Positions 48,017 to 57,110 of a stretch of 64,000 nucleotides of DNA are shown here, one piece after another (position 1 is the first letter of the stretch; every line of letters starts with the position of its first letter). The translations under genes were made by a program, and so were the position numbers. The notes beneath the pieces are model-generated. The model did no database searches. It worked only from the letters and a program-made list of their open reading frames with translations, and was not told the DNA's origin. The DNA is from Gammaproteobacteria bacterium. Lineage in GTDB: Bacteria > Pseudomonadota > Gammaproteobacteria > JAJFKO01. Where the stretch lies: assembly GCA_028284465.1 (NCBI GenBank), contig JANQRR010000024.1, positions 16,061 to 80,060 of the forward strand, in the 5' to 3' direction.

Positions 48017-48511
48017 ATGCCTAAGGATAACAGCAATCTTAAATGGGTCTTGCCAATCGCAGACGAAGCATTAACCACTTGGTTGGACCAATTAAAAAGA
48101 AGTTCAAAAAGTGTCACTGTAATTTGCAGTCAAATAGAAATACCACTTAAACAGTGTGTGCAAGTAGCAAATGCTTTTCTTAATCTTCAGCCTGTTAACA
48201 TGTCGAATGCTGCAGATAATATCCGAAACAAGGTGAACTTTATCATAAAACGTAAAAAATCAGATAGTACAACTTTGGCTGATTTAATCACGATTAAAGA
48301 AAATATTGCGAGGATAATCACAACTATTAACGATAGCAGCACCTTAAGCAAACATGAAAAACGCGCCGAAATACAAACATATTTAAATAAAGTTGCGACG
48401 GCAGTTGAGTTAACAATTGGAAAACTCAAATCTTGTGCTCAGCGAAGTTTATCTTCACCAAGTTCGCCGCCAAGCCCAAATAGACGTCTTACAAATAGTT
48501 TTTCCATTTAA
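48017..48511 (+). CDS. Unknown 164-residue protein paired with the 1133-residue gene
   Basis: No family recognised. Residues about 10-135 are predicted helical (WLDQLKRSSKSVTVICSQI, LADLITIKENIARIITTI, KHEKRAEIQTYLNKVATAVEL), followed by a Ser/Pro tail (SLSSPSSPPSPNRRL). It begins 19 bases after the preceding gene with a strong AAGGAGAC Shine-Dalgarno sequence, so it is probably expressed with it and could be its chaperone, partner or a second effector. No signal peptide or membrane segment is visible. Confidence 0.6.
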   Translation: MPKDNSNLKWVLPIADEALTTWLDQLKRSSKSVTVICSQIEIPLKQCVQVANAFLNLQPVNMSNAADNIRNKVNFIIKRKKSDSTTLADLITIKENIARIITTINDSSTLSKHEKRAEIQTYLNKVATAVELTIGKLKSCAQRSLSSPSSPPSPNRRLTNSFSI

Positions 48512-48530
48512 TATACTAGGAGAATCCACT

Positions 48531-48968
48531 ATGAGCAACCCAGACCCCCGCATACCCAACATGCCTTGGCTTAGCCCTTATCTCGGGGTTTCTGATCCAC
48601 AAAAATCCATTGAATTTTATCAGCAAGCTTTTGGTTTCAAGTTAGTTGATCAAGTCAAGGATGAACAAGGCCAATTGAAACATGTTGAAATGCGTCATAA
48701 AGATGCGGTGGTGATGTTTGCTCCTGTCACTATGTTTGGAGATGACACTCAAACTCCAGCTGCAAGCAACATCAAACCTTCTATTTGTTTATATGTCTAT
48801 TGTGATGATGTTGATAGCATGTTTAATAACGCGGTGAAACATGGCGCTACCCCAACATTAGAACCGCAAGTCATGCATTGGGGTGATCGCATGTGTGCGT
48901 TGACCGATCCTGACGGTTATAATTGGTCATTTGCGACTAACACTAGCAGTAGTGCGGAACTTCGCTAA
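48531..48968 (+). CDS. VOC/glyoxalase-fold protein
   Basis: A 145-residue vicinal-oxygen-chelate protein. The start at 48531 follows AGGAGAATC; a longer frame opens earlier inside the preceding gene but is not supported. The pattern LSPYLGVSDPQKSIEFYQQAFGFKLV, HVEMRHKDAVVMF, CLYVYCDDVDSMFNNAVKHGA and DRMCALTDPDGYNWSFAT is the PhnB/YdaG-like single-domain type. Substrate unknown; such proteins bind metals, antibiotics or glyoxalase-type adducts. Its 3' end overlaps a convergent gene by 42 bases. Confidence 0.85.
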   Translation: MSNPDPRIPNMPWLSPYLGVSDPQKSIEFYQQAFGFKLVDQVKDEQGQLKHVEMRHKDAVVMFAPVTMFGDDTQTPAASNIKPSICLYVYCDDVDSMFNNAVKHGATPTLEPQVMHWGDRMCALTDPDGYNWSFATNTSSSAELR

Positions 48969-49385
48969 ATACTTTACTTGCTCAGCAAGCTTTTTTAGTT
49001 TCTTTTTAGCTAGCATTAACTGTCGTTTATAATCGGCTTGAGTGTTCTTTTGATTTTTCTTATCTGCGCTCAACACAGTTTGCTTAACCGTTTTTAATTG
49101 GCAAGTAAACTCTGCTGACAAATGTCGGCTATCATACAGCTGCGTATCTACAAATTCATACGCAACTAAATGAAACGGATGTTTAGCATCATTAATAGCT
49201 TCAAGAACAATGTCATTTTGAATGAGTAAGCGATCCAATTCTGTGATCATCGTTTGTAATGAAGTATCGTTATGCGAGTTACGCGTCAATAGAGTAGATT
49301 GTTGTTTACTGGGTGTGGAAATGGTATTTTCTAATACTCCAGTGCTAATAAATTTTTTCCAGTTTATTCTTGGTATAGTCATCAT
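48927..49385 (-). CDS. Unknown 152-residue protein
   Basis: No family recognised. The sequence is polar; the N-terminal third is Ser/Thr/Asn-rich and the C-terminal half (residues about 85-145) is a Lys/Gln-rich helix likely to be coiled (LKTVKQTVLSADKKNQ, LMLAKKKLKKLAEQVKYL). A very strong Shine-Dalgarno GAGGTGAT stands right before the double ATG. It converges on the VOC gene and overlaps its 3' end by 42 bases. Promoter space is shared with lexA on the other strand. Confidence 0.6.
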   Translation of the reverse strand: MMTIPRINWKKFISTGVLENTISTPSKQQSTLLTRNSHNDTSLQTMITELDRLLIQNDIVLEAINDAKHPFHLVAYEFVDTQLYDSRHLSAEFTCQLKTVKQTVLSADKKNQKNTQADYKRQLMLAKKKLKKLAEQVKYLAKFRTTASVSRK

Positions 49386-49497
49386 ATCACCTCATTTTTT
49401 TTATTATCGCTATCTTTAGGTATCGTCAACAATCGCCAATTTTGCAAATTAATCACGAATATTTTTAAATTTCGTATAGCCTTTGATCGAATTGCAC

Positions 49498-49526
49498 TTG
49501 TGCGTTCGCAATTTGTTCTCTATAAT
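49498..49526 (+). promoter_or_regulatory. lexA promoter with candidate GTTC-N7-GTTC operator
   Basis: A perfect TATAAT (49521-49526) is preceded at 17 bases by TTGTGC (49498-49503). The spacer holds GTTC at 49504-49507 and again at 49515-49518, exactly seven bases apart. This direct repeat is the SOS box form known from alphaproteobacteria, not the CTGT-N8-ACAG palindrome of enteric bacteria, which I do not see here. The site would block RNA polymerase, fitting LexA autoregulation. Confidence 0.5.
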
Positions 49527-49563
49527 GTGAGCTAAGTTAATTCAATTAAGCAAAATTTAAACT

Positions 49564-50157
49564 ATGCTAACCGCCAGCCAACATCGGACGTTAAATGTCA
49601 TTGAAGATTTCATTCAACGGCATAATTACGCCCCTACCTTAGCCGAAATCGCTCAACAACTTGGCATACGCTCCAGAACCGCCGTACATAATAGAATTAA
49701 AGCCTTAGCTGCGGCTGGTTTGATTGATATTGTGCAAGGTCAACGCCGCAATATTCGCCTTAAAAAACCCACATCAACTTTTGAATTTCCTTTATTAGGA
49801 AAAATTGCTGCTGGTGATCCTATTGAAGCAGTTGCCGACAAACGTGTAGTCAATATTGCTGAATTATTTACTCACCCCAATTGTTATGCGCTGCAAGTGA
49901 AAGGTGAATCAATGATTGAAGATGGCATCCATGATGGTGATATTGTTATTTGTGAAAAGCGTGATAATGCGAATAATGGTGATATCGTTGTTGCACTCAT
50001 TGATAATCAAGAAGCAACCTTGAAACGAATTCAATTTAATGCCAACCAAACGGTTACTTTGTTTCCTGCAAATGCTAAATTAAAACCCATCACGATCCCT
50101 GCGAAACAGTTGCAAATTCAAGGGGTTTTCATCGGTTTATTGCGCATGGCAAAATAA
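49564..50157 (+). CDS. lexA: SOS repressor LexA
   Basis: A 197-residue repressor. Residues 1-65 are a winged helix (recognition helix [12 protein letters not shown], unlike the enteric SPNAAEEHLKAL and closer to the alphaproteobacterial HR-type). The self-cleavage site is Ala83-Gly84 in KIAAGDP; catalytic Ser116 is in KGESMIEDG and Lys154 in ATLKRI. RecA-stimulated cleavage relieves repression of DNA-damage genes. A candidate operator overlaps its promoter. The gene is monocistronic or read into the exonuclease gene 68 bases on. Confidence 0.95.
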   Translation: MLTASQHRTLNVIEDFIQRHNYAPTLAEIAQQLGIRSRTAVHNRIKALAAAGLIDIVQGQRRNIRLKKPTSTFEFPLLGKIAAGDPIEAVADKRVVNIAELFTHPNCYALQVKGESMIEDGIHDGDIVICEKRDNANNGDIVVALIDNQEATLKRIQFNANQTVTLFPANAKLKPITIPAKQLQIQGVFIGLLRMAK

Positions 50158-50225
50158 TAATAAGTAAAACTACGTATTTTTACAGCATAGCAATATTTTT
50201 TAAATTAGCGTATGATTTATTTTCT

Positions 50226-50798
50226 ATGGAAGAAGTGTATGTAAGTACAGACATCGAGACCGATGGTCCGATCCCAGGATGTAATTCGATGCTGAGCTTT
50301 GGATCGGCAGCCTATCTTGCGGATCGCACATTACTAGGCACTTTTACCGCAAATTTAGCAACTTTACCAAATAGCAAACCTGATCCCAAAACTCAAGCTT
50401 GGTGGCAAACGCAACCTGAAGCTTGGCATGCGTGCCGTCAAGATTTACAACCTCCTAAAATCGCGATGACTGATTATGTCACTTGGTTAAAATCATTGCC
50501 TGGCAAAACTATTTTTGTTGGTTACCCTGCAGCATTTGATTTCATGTTTATTTATTGGTATTTAATGCGCTTTACTGGGGAAAGCCCATTTTCTTTTTCC
50601 GCACTTGACATTAAAACTTATGCGATGGCTGTGCTTAAACAACCGTATCGGCGATCGGTTAAAGCAAACATGCCCAAACACTGGTTTCCCAAATCACTAA
50701 AACATACTCACATTGCCTTAGATGATGCATTAGAACAAGGTGAATTATTTTGTAATATTCTCGCTGAAAATTTAGCATTACCACTAAAGGAGCATTAA
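50226..50798 (+). CDS. DEDDh-type 3'-5' exonuclease
   Basis: A 190-residue RNase H-fold exonuclease. Exo I is STDIETDGP (Asp8 and Glu10), Exo II lies in [15 protein letters not shown], and Exo III in [16 protein letters not shown] with the His-X4-Asp pattern. The family trims DNA or RNA 3' ends; close relatives are annotated as DNA polymerase III epsilon-like or hypothetical exonucleases. It stands between lexA and a histidine kinase gene that starts two bases after its stop, so it may be co-transcribed with the two-component system. Confidence 0.85.
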   Translation: MEEVYVSTDIETDGPIPGCNSMLSFGSAAYLADRTLLGTFTANLATLPNSKPDPKTQAWWQTQPEAWHACRQDLQPPKIAMTDYVTWLKSLPGKTIFVGYPAAFDFMFIYWYLMRFTGESPFSFSALDIKTYAMAVLKQPYRRSVKANMPKHWFPKSLKHTHIALDDALEQGELFCNILAENLALPLKEH

Positions 50799-50800
50799 TC

Positions 50801-52444
50801 ATGGATGCCGTCAGCGAAAAACAATCATCGAATAACTTAACTAACTTACTAAAAAATACTGATGCTAATTGGCAAATGCTTATGGCAAACGTGCCGAATT
50901 ATATTGTTATCACTGATCGTAATGGAGTCATTCAATTTATTAACTATACTGTCGCAGGACTTGATAATGAAACTGTATATGGCACTTTCATCTATGACTT
51001 TGCTCCAGAAGAACAACAGTATATCATTACTGATGCCATTGAACGCGTATTAACAACTGGCAATTCGACGACCTATGAAATTGAAGGTGTTGGTGATCAA
51101 CTGCAAGCAGCTTGGTATTTTGTTAACGTTGGCCCAATTAAAGAAGATGAAAAAATAGTTGGCTTGATCTTCATTGCCACTGATGTCTCTGAACGCAAAC
51201 ATGCCCAACAATTATTAGAAACCCGCGTTGCTCAAAGAACCGAAGAACTTAAGCAAAAAAATCAGGAATTAAACCAAGAGATCACTGTTCGCAAACAAAT
51301 CGAAAATGCATTGCGTGAAAATGAACGTCGTTATCGCACCTTAGCTGCGATGTCGCCCGTAGGCATTTTCCTTAATTCAGCCAATGGTGAATGTATCTAT
51401 GCTAATGAACGCTGTGAACAATTGTGTGGAGTGCCGTTTGAAAAACTCAAAAGCTTTGAATGGGTCAAATTCTTACATCCCGACGACCGAAACCAAGTGC
51501 TCATATCATGGCGAGAAGCTGTTAACAATAAAATGCCATACAAAGCAGAATATCGATATCTTCACCCTGATAATACCGTTTGCTGGGTTCTTTGTGAAAC
51601 AACGCCTGAACTTGACGAACATAATAATTTACACGGTCACGTCGGAACGCTTACCGATATCACTAAATTACGTCAAATCCAAGCACAAGTGCAGCAACAT
51701 CAGCAAGAGCTAGCACATTTTTCACGTATAACCACGATTGCTGAAATGGCTTCAGGGTTTGCTCATGAATTAAATCAACCGTTAACCGCTATCGTACATT
51801 ATGTCGGTGGTTGCTTAACCAGGCTTAAAACCAGCAATATCACCGATGATATCATTACTACCATGCAACAAGTTGCGGTATTAGCCGAACGAGCTGGCGA
51901 AATCATTCATCGTTTGAAAAACTTTTTAAGAAACGGTGACACTCAAATGCAGCCTATGCAGGTGAACACTATTATTGAAGAAACTGTCGCTTTATTAGAG
52001 CCTGAAATAATTAAACTACAAATTAATCTATCATTAAAACTAACCGATAACCTACCTTTGGTTTTCGTTGACCGAATACATATTATTCAAGCGATATTAA
52101 ACATCGCTCACAATGCTATTGAAACTATGAGTACCTTACCAACTAAACAACGTTCATTAATAATTAAAACGCAATTAAACCCTAATAACAAAATAGCTAT
52201 TAGTATCAGAGACAATGGGCCTGGGATTGCGGCTAATGTTATTGATAAAATTTTTAATCCATTCTTTTCAACGAAAGAAAATGGTATGGGCATGGGCTTA
52301 TCAATATCTCGTAGAATCATTGAAACTCATAAAGGCAATATTGTATTTACCAATCACTCGCAAAACGGTTGTGAATTTATGCTAACTTTACCAATTTATC
52401 GTGAGGAAAATGATGAACACCAAATCAACAATTTGCATCATTGA
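50801..52444 (+). CDS. Cytoplasmic PAS-PAS histidine kinase (FixL-like)
   Basis: A 547-residue sensor kinase with no transmembrane segment. Two PAS domains (about 20-140 and 180-300) are joined by a coiled coil (RVAQRTEELKQKNQELNQEI). The HisKA H-box is GFAHELNQPLTAIVHY with His near residue 322, and the ATPase shows the N box NIAHNAIET, DNGPGIA and GMGMGLSISRRI. The family layout matches FixL/DctB-like kinases; whether the PAS binds haem, flavin or nothing cannot be read. AAGGAG precedes the ATG. It overlaps its response regulator gene. Confidence 0.92.
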   Translation: MDAVSEKQSSNNLTNLLKNTDANWQMLMANVPNYIVITDRNGVIQFINYTVAGLDNETVYGTFIYDFAPEEQQYIITDAIERVLTTGNSTTYEIEGVGDQLQAAWYFVNVGPIKEDEKIVGLIFIATDVSERKHAQQLLETRVAQRTEELKQKNQELNQEITVRKQIENALRENERRYRTLAAMSPVGIFLNSANGECIYANERCEQLCGVPFEKLKSFEWVKFLHPDDRNQVLISWREAVNNKMPYKAEYRYLHPDNTVCWVLCETTPELDEHNNLHGHVGTLTDITKLRQIQAQVQQHQQELAHFSRITTIAEMASGFAHELNQPLTAIVHYVGGCLTRLKTSNITDDIITTMQQVAVLAERAGEIIHRLKNFLRNGDTQMQPMQVNTIIEETVALLEPEIIKLQINLSLKLTDNLPLVFVDRIHIIQAILNIAHNAIETMSTLPTKQRSLIIKTQLNPNNKIAISIRDNGPGIAANVIDKIFNPFFSTKENGMGMGLSISRRIIETHKGNIVFTNHSQNGCEFMLTLPIYREENDEHQINNLHH

Positions 52445-53030
52445 TGATAATGACCAAGTGATCCAATCACTTCAATGGTTAACTGAATCTGTTGGCTATA
52501 ATGTAAAAACATATAATCATGCCCAAGCATTTTTAGATGCAAATAATTATGATAATGCTAATTGCCTGATCATTGATGTACGCATGCCAAATATGAGTGG
52601 CCTTGAATTACAAGAGATTTTGCAACAACAACAATGCCACATCCCCATTATATTCATCACTGGTCACGGCGATATTCCTATGGCGGTGCGCGCCATGAAA
52701 AACGGTGCCGTTGATTTTCTAACGAAGCCTGTCAATAATCAATTACTCATTGAAACCATCAATCGTTGTGTTAATCATGATCTGGATAGACGCGATCAAA
52801 ATCAACAACGCGAATTAATTTCAGCAAAAATAAAATTATTAACTAAACGTGAACGTGACGTTGTCAAATATGTTATCTTCGGTGCTTCGACTAGAATGAT
52901 TGCAGAAAAACTGGGGATAAGCCCTAACACTGTTGAATTACACCGTTCGCGGATCATGCGCAAGATGGGCACTAAGAGCACGACTAAATTAATTTCATTA
53001 ATTTTAACAAACAATATTACCATTAACTGA
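52413..53030 (+). CDS. FixJ/NarL-family response regulator
   Basis: A 205-residue regulator. The start is set by GAGGA upstream; an in-frame GTG and an ATG one codon earlier are alternatives. The receiver (1-120) has the acidic pocket IIDDND, phospho-accepting Asp55 in CLIIDVRMPN, Thr in FITGHGD and Lys105 in DFLTKPV. The C-terminal LuxR-type helix-turn-helix (about 140-200) reads LTKRERDVVKYV and SPNTVELHRSRIMRKM. It overlaps the kinase gene by 32 bases and is its obvious partner. Target genes are unknown. Confidence 0.94.
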   Translation: MNTKSTICIIDDNDQVIQSLQWLTESVGYNVKTYNHAQAFLDANNYDNANCLIIDVRMPNMSGLELQEILQQQQCHIPIIFITGHGDIPMAVRAMKNGAVDFLTKPVNNQLLIETINRCVNHDLDRRDQNQQRELISAKIKLLTKRERDVVKYVIFGASTRMIAEKLGISPNTVELHRSRIMRKMGTKSTTKLISLILTNNITIN

Positions 53031-53040
53031 CGCAGCAATC

Positions 53041-53934
53041 TCACTGTTCTCTATTTATAATAAACCCTGCTAATGATTTTAAATGGGTAAAATCCCCGGC
53101 AATATTATCTAGGATATCAAACGCTTGTTCATATAACGCTTGTGCTTGACGTTTTGATTCATCTAACCCAAGCAATGCTGGATAAGTAGCTTTTTGCAAC
53201 GCGAGGTCAGCACCTTGCTGCTTGCCTAACATTTCTGTTGTGCTTTCAATATCTAAAATGTCATCACGAATTTGAAATGCTAAACCAATATTTTTAGCAA
53301 ACTGATCAAGATCATCTAATTTTTGCTGATCATCACAACGTCCCGCTAGCGCGCCTAAACAAACACTCGCTGCAATTAAGGCGCCGGTTTTATAATTATG
53401 AATCTTAATTAATTGTGAATAATCAATTGTTGATTGCCCTTCGGCCGCCAAATCATACGCTTGACCACCCGCCATGCCCTGCGAACCAATAGCTTGCGCT
53501 AATATATATACCATTTTGGCGCGATATTCTGCCGGTAACAATGTATCACTAATATTTGCTAGCACAGCAAATGCTAAACTTTGCAAAGCATCGCCGGCAA
53601 GAATTGCAACCGCTTCATTAAACGCTTTATGACATGATGGCTGCCCGCGGCGCAGATCATCATCATCCATCGCTGGCAAATCATCATGAATTAATGAATA
53701 CGCATGCACAAATTCAACTGCAGCAGCAACCGTGTCTAACACTTGTAGATCAGCTGCAAAAGCCTGCCCGGTTGCATACACTAACAAAGCCCTAACTCGC
53801 TTGCCACCTGCGGCAATCGTATAATGCATTGCTTGATGGAGATCGGTTGGCGCTAACGTTTCTGGTGGCAATAATGCTGTTAACGCTTTGTTAACACGCT
53901 GTTGATGCAATTGCATATAATCTACAAACTTCAT
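53041..53934 (-). CDS. ispA: Farnesyl diphosphate synthase IspA
   Basis: A 297-residue all-helical prenyltransferase. The first aspartate-rich motif is DDLPAMDDDDLRRG and the second IRDDILDIE; GGKRVRALL and the two residues before the first motif (Tyr-Ser, favouring a short C15 product) fit IspA. It condenses DMAPP/IPP to FPP for ubiquinone, undecaprenyl phosphate and squalene. It follows a mevalonate-kinase-like gene by nine bases on the same strand, and two squalene-synthase-like genes lie next. Confidence 0.94.
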   Translation of the reverse strand: MKFVDYMQLHQQRVNKALTALLPPETLAPTDLHQAMHYTIAAGGKRVRALLVYATGQAFAADLQVLDTVAAAVEFVHAYSLIHDDLPAMDDDDLRRGQPSCHKAFNEAVAILAGDALQSLAFAVLANISDTLLPAEYRAKMVYILAQAIGSQGMAGGQAYDLAAEGQSTIDYSQLIKIHNYKTGALIAASVCLGALAGRCDDQQKLDDLDQFAKNIGLAFQIRDDILDIESTTEMLGKQQGADLALQKATYPALLGLDESKRQAQALYEQAFDILDNIAGDFTHLKSLAGFIINREQ

Positions 53935-53943
53935 GACATTGTC

Positions 53944-54843
53944 TCATTCAAATGCGGGAATAAGCTCAAACGGCAGCTTTTCATCATCAGGCGGCTGCTC
54001 CCACAAACTCAACACATATCCGCCATCGCCAGCTCCGGTTGGTTTAACCGCCAAAGCATTAGCCGCTTTCAACGTTTCCAAATGTTTCTTTAAATTACCA
54101 TTAACCAACTGCCAACGTTCAAAGCAAGAATTTGCACGATTAATCGCATCGGCTAACAATGTCAAACCCTGCGCTTTATCCATTGATAACGCTTGTTTTG
54201 CTTGCGCAACACTTTTTTGCATATCTGCATCGGTTTGTTCAACAAGTTTGGTATCTAATTTTTGTAATCGTTTAACAATATCAATGCACTTAGCTGTGAC
54301 ACTGACACGATCAGAATAGGATAAATACAATGGCGGTTGCCATTTCATTGCAATTTTTTCAACTTGATCACCTAAATGATAACAAATGCCTTGATCATTC
54401 ATCGCGCCGGCAACATCAACCCCGCTACTTTTTTCATGAAAGGCGCCTTCAAGTTGGCGTGAAAATTCGAATAATTCAGATGATTTGATCCAACCTTTCC
54501 ATAAAAACCATTTAGCGATCACCACGCATAACGCTGCTGAAAACCCTAAACCAACGCCCATCGGAATAGAATTTTCAAGAAAAAACCTGCCTTTCATTTT
54601 ACTTTGTGGCTGATCAACTAACTTAAAACCATAAGTTAGCGCACCCCAAAATAAAATTAATAAGGTTTCGCCATATTGTGAATGGTGATCAGCTTCCAAG
54701 GTGTCAGTTGAATTCGTGTAGGATAAACGAATGTATTTATTCAACACTGGAAACACCAATGCTGGGCTACCACGCAATACAGCATGTTCGCCTGCTAAAA
54801 TCCATTTCGCATGTGATTGTGCTTGAAAATCTGGGTCGTTCAT
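53944..54843 (-). CDS. GHMP kinase, mevalonate-kinase-like
   Basis: A 299-residue small-molecule kinase. The N-terminal AKWILAGEHAVLRGSPALVFPV is the mevalonate kinase block, the phosphate loop is PMGVGLGFSAAL, and the C-terminal KPTGAGDGGYVLSL is the GHMP motif 3. It probably phosphorylates mevalonate or a phosphomevalonate, which would place the mevalonate route to IPP in this bacterium, as in Coxiella; galactokinase-like specificity cannot be excluded. It is nine bases from ispA on the same strand. A REP array lies just upstream. Confidence 0.82.
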   Translation of the reverse strand: MNDPDFQAQSHAKWILAGEHAVLRGSPALVFPVLNKYIRLSYTNSTDTLEADHHSQYGETLLILFWGALTYGFKLVDQPQSKMKGRFFLENSIPMGVGLGFSAALCVVIAKWFLWKGWIKSSELFEFSRQLEGAFHEKSSGVDVAGAMNDQGICYHLGDQVEKIAMKWQPPLYLSYSDRVSVTAKCIDIVKRLQKLDTKLVEQTDADMQKSVAQAKQALSMDKAQGLTLLADAINRANSCFERWQLVNGNLKKHLETLKAANALAVKPTGAGDGGYVLSLWEQPPDDEKLPFELIPAFE

Positions 54844-54869
54844 AATCTACCTATAAAGTTTACTACCTC

Positions 54870-54979
54870 GTCATTGCGACCGCGACTGCGAGCGAAGCGC
54901 GGCAGGGGCGGGAAGCAATCCAGTAAGCCTATATTACCCGGATCCTGGATTGCTTCGTCGTTTCACTCCTCGCAATGAC
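54870..54979. repeat. REP-like pair, long GC-rich left arm
   Basis: Left arm 54870-54923 has the usual ends but an expanded GC-rich core (CCGCGACTGCGAGCG ... GGCAGGGGCGGGAAG); right arm 54945-54979 is the common GTCGTTTCA version. A degenerate piece follows near 55007. The same long left arm recurs at 57111-57164, including flanking ACCTCGTC. Confidence 0.87.
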
Positions 54980-55040
54980 AACACTAACATTTTCGAAGTA
55001 TACTACCTCGCAATGACGAGCGGTATAGACAGTTTATCAG

Positions 55041-56084
55041 TTACTCCTGCGCTAATAAACCAGTACAAGAATCTATCACTCGTTGCCGCAACCGCTGATA
55101 ATAACCATCAACGATCTTATGCGATACCAAACCTAAACTCGCTAACATTAATAACCGTCGCACTTGCCAACGCGAAATCTTCACTGGCGAGTGTTGGGCA
55201 ATATACGTGGCATCCATCAGCAATGCCAACGTATGCAAACCAATGAGAATCGGTAGCGTTAACGCATAACGAATTCGTCGCGAATGAATTGCGCTAACGT
55301 AAGCCCAACCTTGATGCAAATAATCCAATGCTTGTTTAAACCAAAAGTTCAATACTGGCTGCACAGCCGTTGCTTGTTGCAATAATTGCTGTGGCAACAC
55401 TTTATAGTGTTGTAATTGTATTAACGGCAAATAGCAGCGCCCGGCTTGCAGATCTTGTGGTAAATCCCGCAGAATATTGATCAACTGCAAACCCTTGCCA
55501 AACGCTAATGCCTGCGATTGTACTTGTGAATTCTCATTGTTGATATAACGCGGAATATGGCGCCAGCAAATTTTTGTCCAAAATTCACCAACACAACCTG
55601 CCACGGCATAAGTGTAATGATCTAACTCAGCAACAGTCTGTAAACTCACTAACTCATCACTAGGCTGAAAATAATCAATATCAAACAATTGGCCCTGCGT
55701 TATTGTGGTCAATACTTGAATAATATCCTGTTGATCTGCACAATCAAGCGTTGCTAACCAAGCAAAACAAGCCTCTAATTGCGCTAATAATTGCTGCTCA
55801 GCGGCATTATCTTGATAAGGCAGGGTTGTATTTATGATCTGTATTAACGTTTCTTGCTGAGGCTTATTGCCTGTCAGCACTTGGCGAAATAAGCGAAGAT
55901 TCGCCAGTCGAGTTGATAATGGCAAACTTTTGGTATCAGCGATGGTATCTGTAGCTCGCGCTAATAGATACGCTAAGCTTAATGGTTCACGAATTGCACT
56001 CGGCAACACGCGCAATGTTAAATAAAATGACCGTGATACTTGTGCTAACAATTCTCTCGATAGATAATCAACGTTAGGTTTCAT
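55041..56084 (-). CDS. Squalene/phytoene synthase-family protein (farnesyl-diphosphate farnesyltransferase-like)
   Basis: A 347-residue head-to-head prenyltransferase. Both DxxxD motifs are intact: DTIAD in LLARATDTIADT and DLPQD in NILRDLPQDLQAGRCYLP, with SRSFYLTLRVLP at the N-terminus and YTYAVAGCVGEFWT in the middle, features of squalene synthases. A hydrophobic segment near residue 285 (LTLPILIGLHTLALLMDA) is typical. It likely joins two FPP to squalene for hopanoids or related lipids. It is divergent from the second family member. Confidence 0.85.
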   Translation of the reverse strand: MKPNVDYLSRELLAQVSRSFYLTLRVLPSAIREPLSLAYLLARATDTIADTKSLPLSTRLANLRLFRQVLTGNKPQQETLIQIINTTLPYQDNAAEQQLLAQLEACFAWLATLDCADQQDIIQVLTTITQGQLFDIDYFQPSDELVSLQTVAELDHYTYAVAGCVGEFWTKICWRHIPRYINNENSQVQSQALAFGKGLQLINILRDLPQDLQAGRCYLPLIQLQHYKVLPQQLLQQATAVQPVLNFWFKQALDYLHQGWAYVSAIHSRRIRYALTLPILIGLHTLALLMDATYIAQHSPVKISRWQVRRLLMLASLGLVSHKIVDGYYQRLRQRVIDSCTGLLAQE

Positions 56085-56124
56085 ATATTAATACCATTTC
56101 AACAATACGTATTTAGGGGTATGT

Positions 56125-57027
56125 ATGTTAACTGCACAATCATTATCGCAGTCTTATGAATACTGTCAACGTCTAAGCTATCGATGCGCAAAAAATTTTT
56201 ATTATGGCATGCTGCTAACACCCGCATTAAAGCGCCGCGCCATGTACGCTATTTATGCATGGATGCGAAAAATCGACGATATCGTCGATGCTCCTGATGA
56301 CGCCACCGCAAAATATCACAAGCTCGCTGAGTTTGAACAAAAGACTTTGGCTATTTTACAACCTAACCTAAATGAAAATCAGTTGCCTACAAAAGAAAAG
56401 TTTTGGCTGGCATTTCGGCAAACGGTACTCGATTTTGGCATTCCTTTGCAGTATTTTGAAGATATGATCAAAGGCCAATATCAAGATATTCATCATCAAT
56501 TTTGTCAAACATTTAATGAATTATATGATTATTGTTATCGTGTTGCTTCAACTGTCGGCTTGATCTGTATCACGATCTGGGGCTATGACCACAGTGAAAA
56601 AGCGCGTGAGTTAGCTATTTCGCGTGGCATAGCATTTCAATTAACAAACATTTTGCGTGATATTTATAAAGACGCGCAACACAAACGGATTTACTTGCCT
56701 GCTGAATATGCTGATCAACCACTGACTATCAATACGATTCTGCATGATGCGCCAACCAAACTACAACGTGCGATAAGCCGCTTAGCACAACAAGCTAATC
56801 ATTATTATCAACAATCAGCGCAACTTAAAAAACATTTACATCCCGATGGTATTGCGTGTTTAACTGCAATGACAGATATTTATTATACTATTTTACAAAA
56901 AATCAAAGCCCACCCAAGCTTAGCATTATCACCAAACCCGGTTAGTTTAAGCAGCATTAGTAAATTAGTCATCTCAGCAAAAGCTGTCGTAACATCTATG
57001 TTTGCAAGATTTAAATTTATTTTTTAA
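56125..57027 (+). CDS. Squalene/phytoene synthase-family protein (HpnC/HpnD-like)
   Basis: A 300-residue family member. The first DxxxD is DDIVD in AWMRKIDDIVDAPDD and the second DIYKD in NILRDIYKDAQHKRIYLP; YCYRVASTVGLICITIWGY is the central block. Wording is closest to hopanoid HpnD (presqualene diphosphate synthase), while the neighbour is squalene-synthase-like, so the pair may be redundant or act in different branches. A squalene-hopene cyclase is not in this window. It starts 40 bases from the divergent neighbour. Confidence 0.85.
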   Translation: MLTAQSLSQSYEYCQRLSYRCAKNFYYGMLLTPALKRRAMYAIYAWMRKIDDIVDAPDDATAKYHKLAEFEQKTLAILQPNLNENQLPTKEKFWLAFRQTVLDFGIPLQYFEDMIKGQYQDIHHQFCQTFNELYDYCYRVASTVGLICITIWGYDHSEKARELAISRGIAFQLTNILRDIYKDAQHKRIYLPAEYADQPLTINTILHDAPTKLQRAISRLAQQANHYYQQSAQLKKHLHPDGIACLTAMTDIYYTILQKIKAHPSLALSPNPVSLSSISKLVISAKAVVTSMFARFKFIF

Positions 57028-57110
57028 GAATACAATTTAAGTTTTTTTTTAAAACAGCAAAACATCATCGAGCATTTTTCATCACCCGTCATCCCGCAGC
57101 TTGACCTCTC

